36,759 nucleotides of DNA from Calothrix sp. MO_167.B12 (GCA_030066045.1 JASJCJ010000033.1:1-36759), one strand, 5' to 3'; positions 7,058 through 16,689 are shown, counted from the first letter of the stretch. The notes: generated by a model from the sequence alone, not told the origin. Numbers and translations: made by a program.

Positions 7058-9850
7058 TCAAACCATCGAATCGGTGGTTTGTACTACTTGCTGGGGTTGG
7101 GGTTGGAACATGAATAGGGAGTAAACCACATCTCGGCGAATGTTAACCATCATATCCAAAAAGAGTTCATACCCTTCGCTCTTATACTCAATTAATGGGT
7201 CTTTTTGACCATAACCCCGCAATCCCACAGATTCCCGGAGAGCATCCATTTGTTGCAAGTGTTCCCGCCACAGGGTGTCAATACGCTGTAAAATAAAGAA
7301 GCGTTCCGCCTGTCGCATCAATCCGGGCTGAATTTCATCTACTTGAGCTTCCTTCAGGTCATAGGCAATCCTTACCTGTTCGTGGAGGAAAGTTTTGATG
7401 TCACTCACGGGCATATCTTCTAACTGATTGGGTTGTAAATCATCCAGTAGATAGATGAATTCTTTCACCTTTGCTACTAACTTCTCTAACTCCCATTCTT
7501 CCGAAGGCAAATCTATGTTGATGTAGAAATCGACGATTTCATCCATCGTTTTCTCGGCATATTTAATTACCAATTCCTTCAAGTCTTGACCTTCCAATAC
7601 CCGGCGACGTTCGGCATAGATGGCACGACGCTGGTTATTCATCACCTCGTCATACTCAAATACCTGCTTCCGGATGTCATAGTAATAAGTCTCAACTTTT
7701 TTCTGCGCCCCTTCTAAGCTGCGGGTTAACATCCCCGACTCAATGGGCATATCTTCTTCCACCTTAAAGGCGTTCATTAACCCAGCCACGCGATCGCCAC
7801 CAAAAATCCGTAATAGGTTATCCTCTAAACTGAGGAAAAATCTTGTCGAACCGGGGTCTCCTTGTCGTCCTGCACGTCCCCGTAATTGGTTATCTACCCG
7901 TCGGGATTCATGGCGTTCTGTACCAATTACGTGTAATCCCCCCTGTTCAATCACTTCATCGTGCTCTTTACCTGTTACCTGTTCGTACTCAGTTTTAATC
8001 TGCTGGTAGGCATCCCGCAGTTTTTGAATCACCGCATCTTCAGTAGGTGCTTTTTCCGCCGCCACTGCAACCTTTTCTTCTGCTTCTAACTCCGATAAAC
8101 TGCGCTCGCCATATTCCTTGACTGCAAAATCTACAGCTGATTTCAGTAACTTTTCGGTAGCTTGTGTTAGTTGAGCGGGAAATACCTCTGGGGAAGCCTT
8201 CCAGGTTTTTACTTTCTTCCCTGGTACAAATCCTTGACCCCCATCATTTCCACCGGGTAAACCTGATGCCTGTTGTACGCTAAAATTATTCTCGTCTTCG
8301 GGTTGGACAATGCGGGGCATAAAGTATTCCCGCACCTTCAAACGAGACATATACTCAGCATTACCACCCAAGATAATATCCGTACCCCTACCAGCCATAT
8401 TGGTGGCAATGGTCACAGCACCCATCCGTCCTGCCTGGGCAACAATTTCCGCTTCCCGTTCTACGTTTTCTGGTCTGGCGTTGAGTAGTTCATTGGGTAC
8501 GCCTTCTTGTTTGAGCAAATGACTGAGGTACTCAGATTTTTCTACACTAGTAGTACCAACTAATACAGGTCTCCCACCTTGGTGCATTTCAGCACATTCT
8601 CGAGCGATCGCTATCCATTTACCTTGTTCTGTTTTAAATACCATATCAGACAAATCTTTTCTTTGTCTGATTCTGTTGGTAGGAATTATGGTAACTTCCA
8701 GCTTATAAATTTTTTCAAATTCTGCTTCTTCTGTCTTCGCCGTTCCCGTCATCCCTGATAACTTGGGATACAGCAAGAACAGGTTTTGATAAGTAATGGT
8801 AGCTAAAGTTTGAGTCTCTGGTTGGATTTCCACCTTTTCCTTGGCTTCAATTGCTTGGTGTAATCCATCACTCCAACGCCGTCCAGGAAGCACCCTACCA
8901 GTAAATTCATCTACAATTACCACTTCTTCATTGCGGACGATATAATTTACATCCTTGAGGAACAATTCTTTGGCTTTAATGGCATTGAAGATAAAATGTG
9001 CCCAAGGGTCTTCTGGATCAAATAAATCTTTAACTTCCAAAAGCTTTTCTGCTTCTGCAAATCCCTCATCAGTTAACAGCACATTACGAGCTTTTTCATC
9101 TACCTCATAATGATCTTCTTTATTCAGGGCTGCGGATATGCGAGAAGCTTCTATATATTTTTCCGTTGGTCTTTCTACTTGACCGGAAATAATTAATGGT
9201 GTGCGGGCTTCATCAATTAAAATTGAGTCTACTTCATCAATCACACAGTAGTTGAAGGGGCGTTGTACCACATCTGCCATTGATGTTGCCATGTTATCCC
9301 GTAGGTAGTCAAATCCTACCTCACTGTTGGTAACATATGTGATGTCACAATCATAATTTTTCTTCCGTTCTGCTGGATTCATGGTGGACTGAATCAGCCC
9401 CACACTCAGCCCTAGGAAACGATGTACCTGTCCCATCCATTCAGCATCCCGGCGAGCCAAGTAATCATTAACGGTAACGACATGGACTCCCTTACCAGTA
9501 ATTGCATTTAAATAACTGGGTAAAGTTGCAACTAAGGTTTTACCCTCACCAGTTTTCATTTCCGCAATTTGTCCAGTGTGTAGGATAGCACCACCCAGGA
9601 TTTGTACATCAAAGTGTCGCAAACCTAAGACTCGCTTTCCTGCTTCCCTCACCACAGCAAAAGCCTCTGGGAGGATATCATCCAAGGTTTCCCCTTTATT
9701 TATTCGTTCTCTAAACTCCGCTGTTTTCCCTTTCAGTTCTTCATCTGAAAGGGCTGAAATGTCTTCCTCAAAGAGCGCAACTTCTTTAACGTAAGGTTGA
9801 TATTTTTTCAGCTTACGGGCATTGGGGTCGCCCAGCAAAGTTTTTAGCAT
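7058..9850 (-). CDS. secA: Preprotein translocase ATPase SecA
   Basis: SecA drives protein export through SecYEG at the plasma and thylakoid membranes. The 930-residue length is normal for cyanobacteria. Visible motifs are the first Walker A MKTGEGKT at residues 98-105, Walker B with DEVD at 205-208, [13 protein letters not shown] in the second nucleotide-binding fold, [14 protein letters not shown], and the family segment [20 protein letters not shown]. The C terminus ends in [15 protein letters not shown] with no cysteine-rich zinc motif, as usual in cyanobacteria and chloroplasts. The N-terminal [19 protein letters not shown] is the expected start. The gene is monocistronic; upstream there is 684 bp of non-coding DNA. 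Confidence 0.98.
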   Translation of the reverse strand: MLKTLLGDPNARKLKKYQPYVKEVALFEEDISALSDEELKGKTAEFRERINKGETLDDILPEAFAVVREAGKRVLGLRHFDVQILGGAILHTGQIAEMKTGEGKTLVATLPSYLNAITGKGVHVVTVNDYLARRDAEWMGQVHRFLGLSVGLIQSTMNPAERKKNYDCDITYVTNSEVGFDYLRDNMATSMADVVQRPFNYCVIDEVDSILIDEARTPLIISGQVERPTEKYIEASRISAALNKEDHYEVDEKARNVLLTDEGFAEAEKLLEVKDLFDPEDPWAHFIFNAIKAKELFLKDVNYIVRNEEVVIVDEFTGRVLPGRRWSDGLHQAIEAKEKVEIQPETQTLATITYQNLFLLYPKLSGMTGTAKTEEAEFEKIYKLEVTIIPTNRIRQRKDLSDMVFKTEQGKWIAIARECAEMHQGGRPVLVGTTSVEKSEYLSHLLKQEGVPNELLNARPENVEREAEIVAQAGRMGAVTIATNMAGRGTDIILGGNAEYMSRLKVREYFMPRIVQPEDENNFSVQQASGLPGGNDGGQGFVPGKKVKTWKASPEVFPAQLTQATEKLLKSAVDFAVKEYGERSLSELEAEEKVAVAAEKAPTEDAVIQKLRDAYQQIKTEYEQVTGKEHDEVIEQGGLHVIGTERHESRRVDNQLRGRAGRQGDPGSTRFFLSLEDNLLRIFGGDRVAGLMNAFKVEEDMPIESGMLTRSLEGAQKKVETYYYDIRKQVFEYDEVMNNQRRAIYAERRRVLEGQDLKELVIKYAEKTMDEIVDFYINIDLPSEEWELEKLVAKVKEFIYLLDDLQPNQLEDMPVSDIKTFLHEQVRIAYDLKEAQVDEIQPGLMRQAERFFILQRIDTLWREHLQQMDALRESVGLRGYGQKDPLIEYKSEGYELFLDMMVNIRRDVVYSLFMFQPQPQQVVQTTDSMV

Positions 9851-10534
9851 GGTAGGTATGGAAAAATAATCTAAGGGTATGGAAATGAAAACTTTGGTAT
9901 TTAATTATAAATACTTAATTTAATTTCAGATTTGGTCAATCAATGTTGGATTTTGGATGAACCCATGTCTAAAGCCCGGAGGCTTGAAACAATGGTAGTA
10001 AGCTTGTATTTCCTCACGGATAAATCCAACAGAGAAGTGCGACTTTGGGAAGCCATTGCCATCTTGTGGGTTTGCCACTAAGAGCAAATGGTGTAGTTTC
10101 CCACCAAGAGCAACTTCGGGGTTCTTGTATCCAGCCTATTTTACGATCAAAGGATCACTGAAAATGAGAATTTGCTCCCAAATCTCCATTAACTAACTTA
10201 ATTAGTGATTGAATTTAACTTTAGCTTATATTTGAGACTTTAATAATAGTATCATTTTGCCCCAAAATCGGGCAGTAAACCCCGGCCATATAAAAGTAGC
10301 GATTGCCGTCCTTTTGGGAAGGAGTGAAGGGGGGAAGAAGGGAAGGAGGGAAGGAGTGAAAGAGGGAAGGAGTGAAGGAGGGAAGGAGGGAAGGAGGGAA
10401 GGAGGGAAGGAGTGAAAGAGGGAAGGAGTGAAAGAGGGAAGGAGTGAAAGAGGGAAGGAGTGAAGGAATTAAACTAACAACTAACAACTAACAACTAGCA
10501 ACTAACAACCACCACAGCTAACAACTAACAACCA
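9851..10534. other. 684-bp intergenic region upstream of secA
   Basis: AT-rich DNA next to secA (9851-9950) probably holds its promoter. From about 9965 to 10155 there is a GC-richer block, starting AAAGCCCGGAGGCTTG and ending in CTTGTATCCAGCCTATTTTA, whose end matches the tail of the hairpin repeat at 6641-6675. It looks like a degenerate mobile-element end. Then come a purine-rich tandem array (10318-10467) and AACTAAC heptamers (about 10469-10530). No gene is seen. Confidence 0.5.
10318..10467. repeat. Purine-rich short tandem repeat array 2
   Basis: About 150 bp of GGAGTGAAAGAGGGAA and GGAGGGAAGGAG units, of the same family as the array at 5133. It is followed by an AACTAAC heptamer array that reaches the stop codon of the cytochrome gene. 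The open frame on the complementary strand (Leu/Pro/Ser repeats) is an artefact of the array. Confidence 0.85.
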
Positions 10535-11113
10535 TTACTCCCACTTAGGACTGAGGCGACGGAAATTAAAGTCCTTAGCACTGGGATGACAACTAACACA
10601 GCTACTAATCTGGACGGGACGTGGAAGTTCAACTTCAGGGTGTAAAGCTTTGAAAAAACGAGATCTCCTGACACGGTAGGGGGTAGGCTCATCTTTGTTT
10701 TGAGGACGGGAAAAAGTAGACAAGTATCTCCAAACTACAAGACGTGAAGGACCAAGCAAAGGCTTTAATGTCACCCCATAATGTTGGGGGTCCAACAAAA
10801 GATTTTTCCAAGTTTGAGTGGGTAGAACTTCTGGTGGAAGGGCAATATGACACTTAGCACAGTTATCCAAGTAGAGTTCTTGCCCCAATTTATACTTAGC
10901 TGGCACTACATCTACTGTGCCAATTTCATTTGTACCAGCAACAGTACCAGGAGTCGCACCCATCACATTACTTGCTTGGGATAATAACCATCCCATCGCC
11001 AAACTCCAAGCCAGAACTACTACAAATAAACTCACTGATTTTCGCCCTAGTCGGCGGTGATGTTTCGTAGGAACCACTTTACGGCGAACGGGACGCTTGA
11101 TCAAATTTGGCAT
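10535..11113 (-). CDS. Membrane-anchored dihaem cytochrome c
   Basis: This 192-residue protein has a basic N-terminal tail (about residues 1-25), one membrane span or uncleaved signal anchor (SVSLFVVVLAWSLAMGWLL, about 26-44) and two haem-binding motifs, CAKCH at 85-89 and CVSCH at 172-176. The Pfam dihaem cytochrome c (DHC) family has this arrangement, and cyanobacteria carry a conserved copy. The haem domain should face the periplasm or thylakoid lumen and take part in electron transfer; the partner is unknown. It is not in an operon. A dispersed repeat (11160-11206) lies 46 bp upstream of the start, and a matching copy lies upstream of glgA. Confidence 0.85.
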   Translation of the reverse strand: MPNLIKRPVRRKVVPTKHHRRLGRKSVSLFVVVLAWSLAMGWLLSQASNVMGATPGTVAGTNEIGTVDVVPAKYKLGQELYLDNCAKCHIALPPEVLPTQTWKNLLLDPQHYGVTLKPLLGPSRLVVWRYLSTFSRPQNKDEPTPYRVRRSRFFKALHPEVELPRPVQISSCVSCHPSAKDFNFRRLSPKWE

Positions 11114-11672
11114 ATACCTGGGACTCGCAAATTAATTATGTCTTGGAGTTAAATCTTATGTGATTTATGAAAATAATTTTACCAATGACAAGGGTGCGAT
11201 CCGCAGTATCCCAACAGTGAATTTGTAATATAGAAATCTGTTTAACAGGGAACAGGGAGCAGGGAACAGGTAAGAGATAATCCTTGGTTGTGGGATTTTA
11301 CCCTGAGGGACTAGCTTGAAAATAGTTGTTAGTTGTTAGTTGTTAGTTGATGGTTAATTGTTGACAGTTTAGGTGTAGGAGCTTCATTGGTTGTGAGATT
11401 GTCTTGTGAGGGATTAGCTTGAAAATAGGGAGTTCGGAGTTCGGAGTTCGGAGTTCGGAGTTCGGAGTTCGGAGTTCGGAGTAGGGGCGGGGTTTCCCCG
11501 CCCAGAGTGAGGGAATTATTTTCACCGGCAGGTTGTGGGATTTTCCCATAAGGGACTAGCTTGAAAATGGTTAATCAGCGTGGAGTAGGGGCGCATTGCG
11601 TGCGCCCTTGAGGAGTTACTCACAAACCAATTTCAGATCTTTGGTTGTGGGAAAGTCCCACAACATCTAAAC
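11114..11672. repeat. 559-bp intergenic repeat mosaic
   Basis: In order: a 47-bp repeat at 11160-11206 (starting GTGATTTATGAAAATAATTT) shared with 32137-32183; GGGAACAGG repeats; TGTTAGT heptamers (about 11325-11350); about seven GGAGTTC heptamers (11429-11482); the palindrome GGGGCGGGGTTTCCCCGCCC (11486-11505); GGGGCGCATTGCGTGCGCCC (11588-11607); and the hairpin GTTGTGGGAAAGTCCCACAAC (11644-11664) just after the moxR stop. No coding sequence is seen. Confidence 0.65.
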
Positions 11673-12584
11673 TTAAACGCCTACAGGAACCGCTCGTAAT
11701 AACTTGTCTATCACCGTTAATCCCCTGCGTCCAGAAGCCGGTATAATTCGATGGGCAAGCACATAGGGAGCTAATAATTTAATATCATCATGGACAGCAT
11801 AATCCCTTCCTTCTAGAAAAGCTAGAGCTTGGGTTGCTTTTTGTAATGCTACAGTACCCCGAGGACTTACTCCCAAGGTAATTTCCTCATCATGTCTAGT
11901 AGCTCGTACTAATTCTAAAATATACTCTTGCAGAGAAGCATCAACCCGAATTTGGGTGCATTGTTGCCGCAGTTCTGTTAATTCTGCCAAAGTAATACAA
12001 GGTGACAATTTTTCCACCGCTACACCGGAGTGGGAACGCTGCAACATTTGCATCTCTTCTGTTTGTGAAGGATAACCCAAACTAAAGCACAACATAAACC
12101 GATCCATTTGAGCTTCTGGTAAAGGAAATGTACCTTGTGACTCAATGGGGTTTTGGGTAGCAATGACAAAGAAAGGGGTGGGAACAGGACGAGAGGTTCC
12201 ATCTACCGTTACCTGATGCTCCGCCATTACTTCCAGCAAAGCCGATTGGGTTCGGGGAGTAGCGCGGTTAATTTCATCAGCCAGCAAAACGTTAGCAAAT
12301 ATTGGTCCTGGCAGAAAGGTAAATTCCCCACTTTTCGGATTCCAGATGTTAGTACCAGTGACATCTGTGGGTAGTAAGTCGGGAGTACATTGCAGTCTTT
12401 GAAATTTACCGTCAATGGAACGAGCCAGGGATTTTGCCAGTAAGGTTTTACCAACTCCAGGCACATCTTCTAGTAAAGCATGACCGCCGGCTAATAAGGC
12501 AACTAGAACTAAACGTATTGCCTCATCCTTACCGACGATGGTTAAGGCTAGATTTTGTTTTAGAGCGTCAATTTTTTCTCTCAT
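11673..12584 (-). CDS. MoxR-family AAA+ ATPase
   Basis: The 303-residue protein carries Walker A EDVPGVGKT at residues 39-47, Walker B LLADEIN at 100-106, the RATPRTQSALLEVMAE segment and the sensor-type ATQNPIESQGTFPLPEAQMD, all diagnostic for MoxR ATPases. Members act as chaperone-like ATPases that insert metals or mature other proteins, usually with a VWA-domain partner, but none is encoded nearby. It follows ribF on the same strand after 83 bp, so co-transcription is possible. The start MREKIDALKQNLA is normal. The target is not deducible here. Confidence 0.92.
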   Translation of the reverse strand: MREKIDALKQNLALTIVGKDEAIRLVLVALLAGGHALLEDVPGVGKTLLAKSLARSIDGKFQRLQCTPDLLPTDVTGTNIWNPKSGEFTFLPGPIFANVLLADEINRATPRTQSALLEVMAEHQVTVDGTSRPVPTPFFVIATQNPIESQGTFPLPEAQMDRFMLCFSLGYPSQTEEMQMLQRSHSGVAVEKLSPCITLAELTELRQQCTQIRVDASLQEYILELVRATRHDEEITLGVSPRGTVALQKATQALAFLEGRDYAVHDDIKLLAPYVLAHRIIPASGRRGLTVIDKLLRAVPVGV

Positions 12585-12667
12585 GCACCAAATTGGGGGA
12601 ATGGGGAACGGGGAACAGGAAACAGATTCCCCTTATTTGTTCTTAGTTTTCCCACTCTGGGGCTAAA

Positions 12668-13681
12668 TTAACACTCCTGTTGGAAAAAATTCCGGGCTAT
12701 GTCGCAGTCATGGTGAATTTGGTTTTTCAGTGCTTCTAGGGAATCAAATTTCTGTTCTGGGCGCAAGAATTTCTCTAGTTTAACAACTAGCTTCTCACCA
12801 TATAAATCACCAGACCAATCTAATAAATGGACTTCCACCGATACTTGGTTACCACTAACGGTGGGGCGAATACCTATATTCATTACCCCCCAGGAGTTAC
12901 TTTTTAACACCTTTGATTTTTCATTTTCCGGAGAAACGCTGACTGCATAAACTCCTTGACGGGGTAAAAACTTATCTGCTGGTAATTCTAGATTTGCTGT
13001 GGGGAAGCCAATAGTTCTACCAAGTTTTTCGCCTTCAATGACGTTACCAATGAGAGTATATGCTCTACCTAAGAGTTGATTAGCTCGTTGAATATCTCCC
13101 TGGAGCAAGTGTTCGCGGATGAGGGTGGTGCTAATGGGTAAACACTCGCCATCAGTATGAATTTGCAAAGGCACAATATTAACTTGGATGCCATATTTGG
13201 CTGCAATAGCTTTTAAATCTTCAGCAGTACCGAGACGACGAGAACCAAACCGAAAATCTTGCCCCACGCTAATTTGTACCACTTGTAGTTGTTTAATCAG
13301 AATCTTTTCTACAAATTCCGTGGGGGTGAGGGCAGATAATTCCTTATCAAAGGGTAATAATACCAGTTGTTCTACCCCTAGCGATCGCAATTGTTCTACT
13401 TTTTCATCCAGAGGTGTGAGTAAATCGTGGGGTTGTCCGCTAAAAAACTCCCGTGGATGGGGGTTAAATGTGACCACAGTAGAGTAAATGCGTTCTGTAG
13501 AATGGCTATTTTGCTCCTCCTCCCCCATGATTTTACTCAACTTCAACACAGGTTGAAGCACTTGTTTATGACCTAAATGTATGCCATCAAATTTCCCCAG
13601 AGCAATAGCAGTGGGAGTAAGAGCTAATTTAGTTGCATTTGCAACCCACACAGAACACCCGTTTTGAGACAGATTTTGCAC
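12668..13681 (-). CDS. ribF: Bifunctional riboflavin kinase/FAD synthetase
   Basis: RibF converts riboflavin to FMN and then FAD. In the 337-residue protein the FAD synthetase (nucleotidyl transferase) domain is N-terminal, with ALGKFDGIHLGHKQ at residues 27-40 and the LPISTTLIREHL segment. The riboflavin kinase domain is C-terminal, with GRTIGFPTANLELP and the GVYAV segment. The start is GTG; an earlier ATG is not available in frame and the N terminus (NLSQNGCSVWV) matches what I recall of Nostocales RibF. moxR follows 83 bp downstream. No FMN riboswitch is seen upstream. Confidence 0.94.
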   Translation of the reverse strand: MQNLSQNGCSVWVANATKLALTPTAIALGKFDGIHLGHKQVLQPVLKLSKIMGEEEQNSHSTERIYSTVVTFNPHPREFFSGQPHDLLTPLDEKVEQLRSLGVEQLVLLPFDKELSALTPTEFVEKILIKQLQVVQISVGQDFRFGSRRLGTAEDLKAIAAKYGIQVNIVPLQIHTDGECLPISTTLIREHLLQGDIQRANQLLGRAYTLIGNVIEGEKLGRTIGFPTANLELPADKFLPRQGVYAVSVSPENEKSKVLKSNSWGVMNIGIRPTVSGNQVSVEVHLLDWSGDLYGEKLVVKLEKFLRPEQKFDSLEALKNQIHHDCDIARNFFQQEC

Positions 13682-13969
13682 GTTGATTCTGGGAACGTAA
13701 GTTTTTCAAGCTATCAGCCTACCCTGGAAACAAACATAAACAGGGGAAGTTCCCCATATCCGGTTGCTGGTAGTTACCGAAATTGCCATTACAGCCACTT
13801 CCCTATCCATACAACTGGACTAAACTGTTTGCCCTGGAGGTGTTGTCCTATTCAGCTTTTGACTCGTCTTATTGACTATATGCTGCTGAGTAGTGACAAC
13901 TGAAAGCCTCTTTACCACCAATCTAATCTAAATCTACAATTACTCCGAATGCTCTTGGTCAACAAAATC
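13682..13969. other. Unassigned 288-bp region upstream of ribF
   Basis: It is GC-richer than the other gaps and contains the hairpin AGGGGAAGTTCCCC (13743-13756 region) and several short complementary segments (for example CCGGTTGCTGGTAGTTACC). I cannot assign a known RNA family, and the only open frame over it lacks coding character. It could be a degenerate mobile-element end or a structured leader of ribF. Confidence 0.3.
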
Positions 13970-14845
13970 CTAGCTAACGGGAAAAGATTCTGATAAAGGT
14001 ACTGAAACGGGAACATCAATTACCATACCTTCCCTAGCCATGATGGCACCAGGATATGCAGCTGCTACTTGTTCGCCCACGTCATCCAAAAAATCATCAT
14101 CATGGGCAGGATCGTGATGGTAAATCACTAAGGTTTTCACATTCGCAGCTTTTGCGATTTTTACCGCCTCTTGCCAAGTGGAATGTCCCCAACCAATTTT
14201 GGGGAATGTGGGTGAATAATACTCCTCATTGGTATAAGTAGAATCATAAATTAAAACATCAGCATCCCGAGCTAAGTACAAAACATTTTCATCTAGTCTG
14301 TCTGGGAAATGTTCCGTATCGGTAATATATGCTGCGGCTCCACCGCGCCAGTTAACTCGATATCCCACAGCTTCACCGGGATGGTTGAGTGGTGCAGTTT
14401 CTACTTTAATCTCATTCACATAAATGGGATTTCCCGGTTTAACATCGTGGAAATGCAAATTGGATTGCATGATTTGTAAAGGAACAGGGAAATTTGGATG
14501 TAGCATCTGGTCATTAAGACGCTGTTCTACTGTAGATCCATCAGGAGCGATCGCGCCATAGATATGAACAGTATTTCCTTTAACAAAGCCTGGGGTAAAA
14601 AAAGGAAACCCTTGCATATGATCCCAATGAGAATGGGTAAAAAATAGATGAGCTTCTATAGGCATTTTCGACAATAGGGATTGTCCTAAAACGTGTAATC
14701 CCGTACCACCATCGAAAATTAATCTTTTGCCACCCACTCGCATTTCTACACAAGGGGTGTTACCACCGTAACGAACGGTATTTGTTCCTGGGCAAGGGAT
14801 GCTACCGCGAACGCCCCAAAAATGTACCGTAAATTGTTTCTCCAT
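13970..14845 (-). CDS. MBL-fold metallo-hydrolase
   Basis: The 291-residue protein has the metal-binding motif HSHWDH at residues 71-76, further ligands in APLNHPGEAVGY and ITDTEHFPD, and the late histidine in LVIYHHDPAHDD. It starts VHFWGVRGSIPCPG, the entry strand typical of a phosphodiesterase/RNase Z-like branch that is common in cyanobacteria and often near cyclic-nucleotide signalling domains. Zinc-dependent hydrolysis is the expected activity; the substrate is unknown. It is complete, stands alone and has no visible signal peptide, so it should be cytosolic. Confidence 0.85.
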   Translation of the reverse strand: MEKQFTVHFWGVRGSIPCPGTNTVRYGGNTPCVEMRVGGKRLIFDGGTGLHVLGQSLLSKMPIEAHLFFTHSHWDHMQGFPFFTPGFVKGNTVHIYGAIAPDGSTVEQRLNDQMLHPNFPVPLQIMQSNLHFHDVKPGNPIYVNEIKVETAPLNHPGEAVGYRVNWRGGAAAYITDTEHFPDRLDENVLYLARDADVLIYDSTYTNEEYYSPTFPKIGWGHSTWQEAVKIAKAANVKTLVIYHHDPAHDDDFLDDVGEQVAAAYPGAIMAREGMVIDVPVSVPLSESFPVS

Positions 14846-15324
14846 ACTACACTTGATTTTATTTACAAAGACTATGCGAGGGAGCTATACCAAATACTGT
14901 TACTGATTTTTTATAGGATATCTGTATATAATGCAGTTTTTTATATACTGAGAATGCAACTGCTAAAAACCATACTAGTTTAATAAGTCAGTGATTAGGC
15001 AGAATTGGGGGTAGTTTTTTCCCAAATAACTGCCACAAAGATTTTCAAGGAACTTTTCTCACCTAGAGTATCTTCGTTGGTGAAGATAGAAATCAAAAGA
15101 ACTCTTAACAAATCAGAGGCATTAATCACCCTTGGCATTAAGCTGCACTAATATACTTGGGTTGCGAAATTTTCCCGTGGGACTCATTTGAGAAAAATAA
15201 ACCTCCATATTTACCTAATCTTTATGTATGTTTTGTTTCTAGAAACGGCTCCTAAGTTATAGCTTAAATTTTTATAGAATGCACCATATAACAGTAAAAA
15301 TACTGATTTTACTGGCTTTTTCTT
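14846..15324. other. 479-bp intergenic region without a gene
   Basis: The DNA is AT-rich and lies between surE (downstream end) and the MBL hydrolase start. A TATAAT box is at about 14927-14932. A GGGGGTAGTTTTTTCCC hairpin (about 15006-15022) is visible. GTATGTTTTGTTTCTAGAAA near 15225-15245 resembles a segment near 355-375. I see no coding sequence. Confidence 0.5.
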
Positions 15325-16122
15325 TTACATAAACTGGAATTTCCACTCATGCAACTGATTCAGTCCACTGCTATAGGTCAAATTGTATTGTAATGGGGAG
15401 ATACTAATGTAATTATCACGGATGACATGTACATCAATAGGTATATGTTCGGGGAGATTCAAACCTGACGGTGGTTCCACATCTTCCAGCACTTCTCCTG
15501 TGAGCCAATAATAAGTTTTGCCTCGCGGGTCTACTCGTTTGTCAAAAACATCCACATAACGGCGTACTCCTTGACGAGTAATGGTAGCACCTGCAATATC
15601 TGACCATGGCACAGCTGGAACGTTAACATTCAATAGCATCAATTCTGGTAGGGGTTTAGCTGCTACTTGTTCTACTAAAATGTTGGCAAATTTAGCAGCA
15701 GGTTGAAAATCTTGATTGGTATGGCTGGTAAGACTGAAAGCAATACTAGGGATGCCTTCAATTATTCCTTCCATTGCAGCGGAAACAGTTCCAGAGTAGA
15801 GTATTTCCGTACCTAAATTTGCTCCTTGATTGATACCAGACAATACCAAGTCTGGTGGGGAATCTAACAAAGCCCACAATGCTAATTTGACACAATCAGA
15901 AGGGGTGCCAGAACAAGCCCAAGCTTTGATACTAGGGTGAAATATGGAATCGACAATTTCGGCTCGAATTGGTTGATGTAGAGTTAAACCATGTCCAGTA
16001 GCAGAACGCTCCCTATCAGGGCATACCACTGTAACCTCGTGTCCTGCTTGTGCCAAAGTATTAGCTAGGGTACGGATTCCTAAGGCATAAATTCCATCGT
16101 CGTTACTAATGAGTAATTTCAT
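15325..16122 (-). CDS. surE: 5'/3'-nucleotidase SurE
   Basis: SurE is a metal-dependent phosphatase acting on nucleoside monophosphates and related phosphates. In 265 residues it shows the metal site NDDG at residues 7-10 near the N terminus, [37 protein letters not shown] and [11 protein letters not shown], all in family order. The ATG start is fixed by the conserved [10 protein letters not shown]. Its ribosome binding site (GGAG, 8 bases before the ATG) lies at the 3' end of a structured omega-like RNA on the same strand (16123-16510), so surE sits where an iscB gene would normally start. Whether that element also provides the promoter is not known. Confidence 0.96.
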   Translation of the reverse strand: MKLLISNDDGIYALGIRTLANTLAQAGHEVTVVCPDRERSATGHGLTLHQPIRAEIVDSIFHPSIKAWACSGTPSDCVKLALWALLDSPPDLVLSGINQGANLGTEILYSGTVSAAMEGIIEGIPSIAFSLTSHTNQDFQPAAKFANILVEQVAAKPLPELMLLNVNVPAVPWSDIAGATITRQGVRRYVDVFDKRVDPRGKTYYWLTGEVLEDVEPPSGLNLPEHIPIDVHVIRDNYISISPLQYNLTYSSGLNQLHEWKFQFM

Positions 16123-16510
16123 CTAAAAATCTCCGGGAGTGTGGAAACCGTGTGTCTTGGGACCACGGAGGAAACACTACACGGCTAATTTATTAGCCGT
16201 ACCCCTTTCGGGGATGGGTAAGCAGAGGAGTAGTATTTACCCACTTCCCTGTATGCCGGGAATCGCCTTGCTACTCCAGTAAAGTGCGCCTTGCCAATGT
16301 TATCAGTCGGCACTTCCCAAACGCACTGCCTTACCCCTCGTAAAGCTGTTTAACGCTTAGGTTCTAGAGCTTGGAACTGGCGAACCTACGCATTCCAAGG
16401 TAGGAACTTTGGCACTTGCTGATAACGTAGTCAGTTAAGACTTAAGCTGGTCAGCTACCTAAAGATAGGGGCTTGAAGCTCCGTCTCTTTAGAGCGGGGT
16501 GCTGACTATT
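16123..16510 (-). ncRNA. HEARO/omega RNA-like structured RNA without iscB
   Basis: The minus strand shows a chain of perfect stems. ACGGCTAA/TTAGCCGT lies at 16181-16200, TGGGTAA/TTACCCA at 16215-16221 with 16237-16243, CCGTG/CACGG at 16148-16152 with 16164-16168, AGTGT/ACACT at 16138-16142 with 16174-16178, and AGTGCG/CGCACT at 16283-16288 with 16322-16327. Long-range pairing joins GTTATCAG (16299-16306) to CTGATAAC (16419-16426). GGAGTAG (16227-16233), in the loop of the TGGGTAA stem, pairs perfectly with CTACTCC (16271-16277), a pseudoknot. The high-coordinate (5') end has a GCTCTAAAGAGACGGAGC hairpin like a transposon left end. The length, pseudoknot, terminal hairpin and position directly before an ATG agree with the HEARO RNA (IscB omega RNA) as I remember it, but the gene that follows is surE. 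The structure is seen; the family is inferred. Confidence 0.6.
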
Positions 16511-16608
16511 TTACCAGTACAACAATTTTAGATTTTAGATTAATTCCACAGAGAAATAAGGAATTTAGCTCCATTCAAATTATTTACACGGGGACACCCT
16601 AACTCAAT

Positions 16609-16689
16609 TCATGGGCGCATGATAACATTGCCGGACTCATCAAATCTAACCTCTGTGCTTTCATCCCACTCATGGTTATGGAAAATCAT
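16609..16689 (-). CDS. Possible 26-aa acidic peptide or C-terminal gene relic
   Basis: The frame reads MIFHNHEWDESTEVRFDESG and then NVIMRP before TGA. It looks protein-like (balanced charged residues, a plausible conserved tail) rather than random, but no ribosome binding site is evident. The frame can be read about 10 codons further upstream until a TGA. It may be the surviving 3' end of a small gene disrupted by the mobile elements around it. Confidence 0.25.
   Translation of the reverse strand: MIFHNHEWDESTEVRFDESGNVIMRP

Noticed and set aside
6742-7113. 123-codon plus-strand frame overlapping the secA 3' end
   Set aside because: It is built from MITE-like sequence and TTACTTA heptamers and then runs antisense through secA.
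11343-11549. 68-codon minus-strand frame with repeated SELRTPN
   Set aside because: It is produced by GGAGTTC heptamers and palindromic repeats; no gene-like segment remains outside them.
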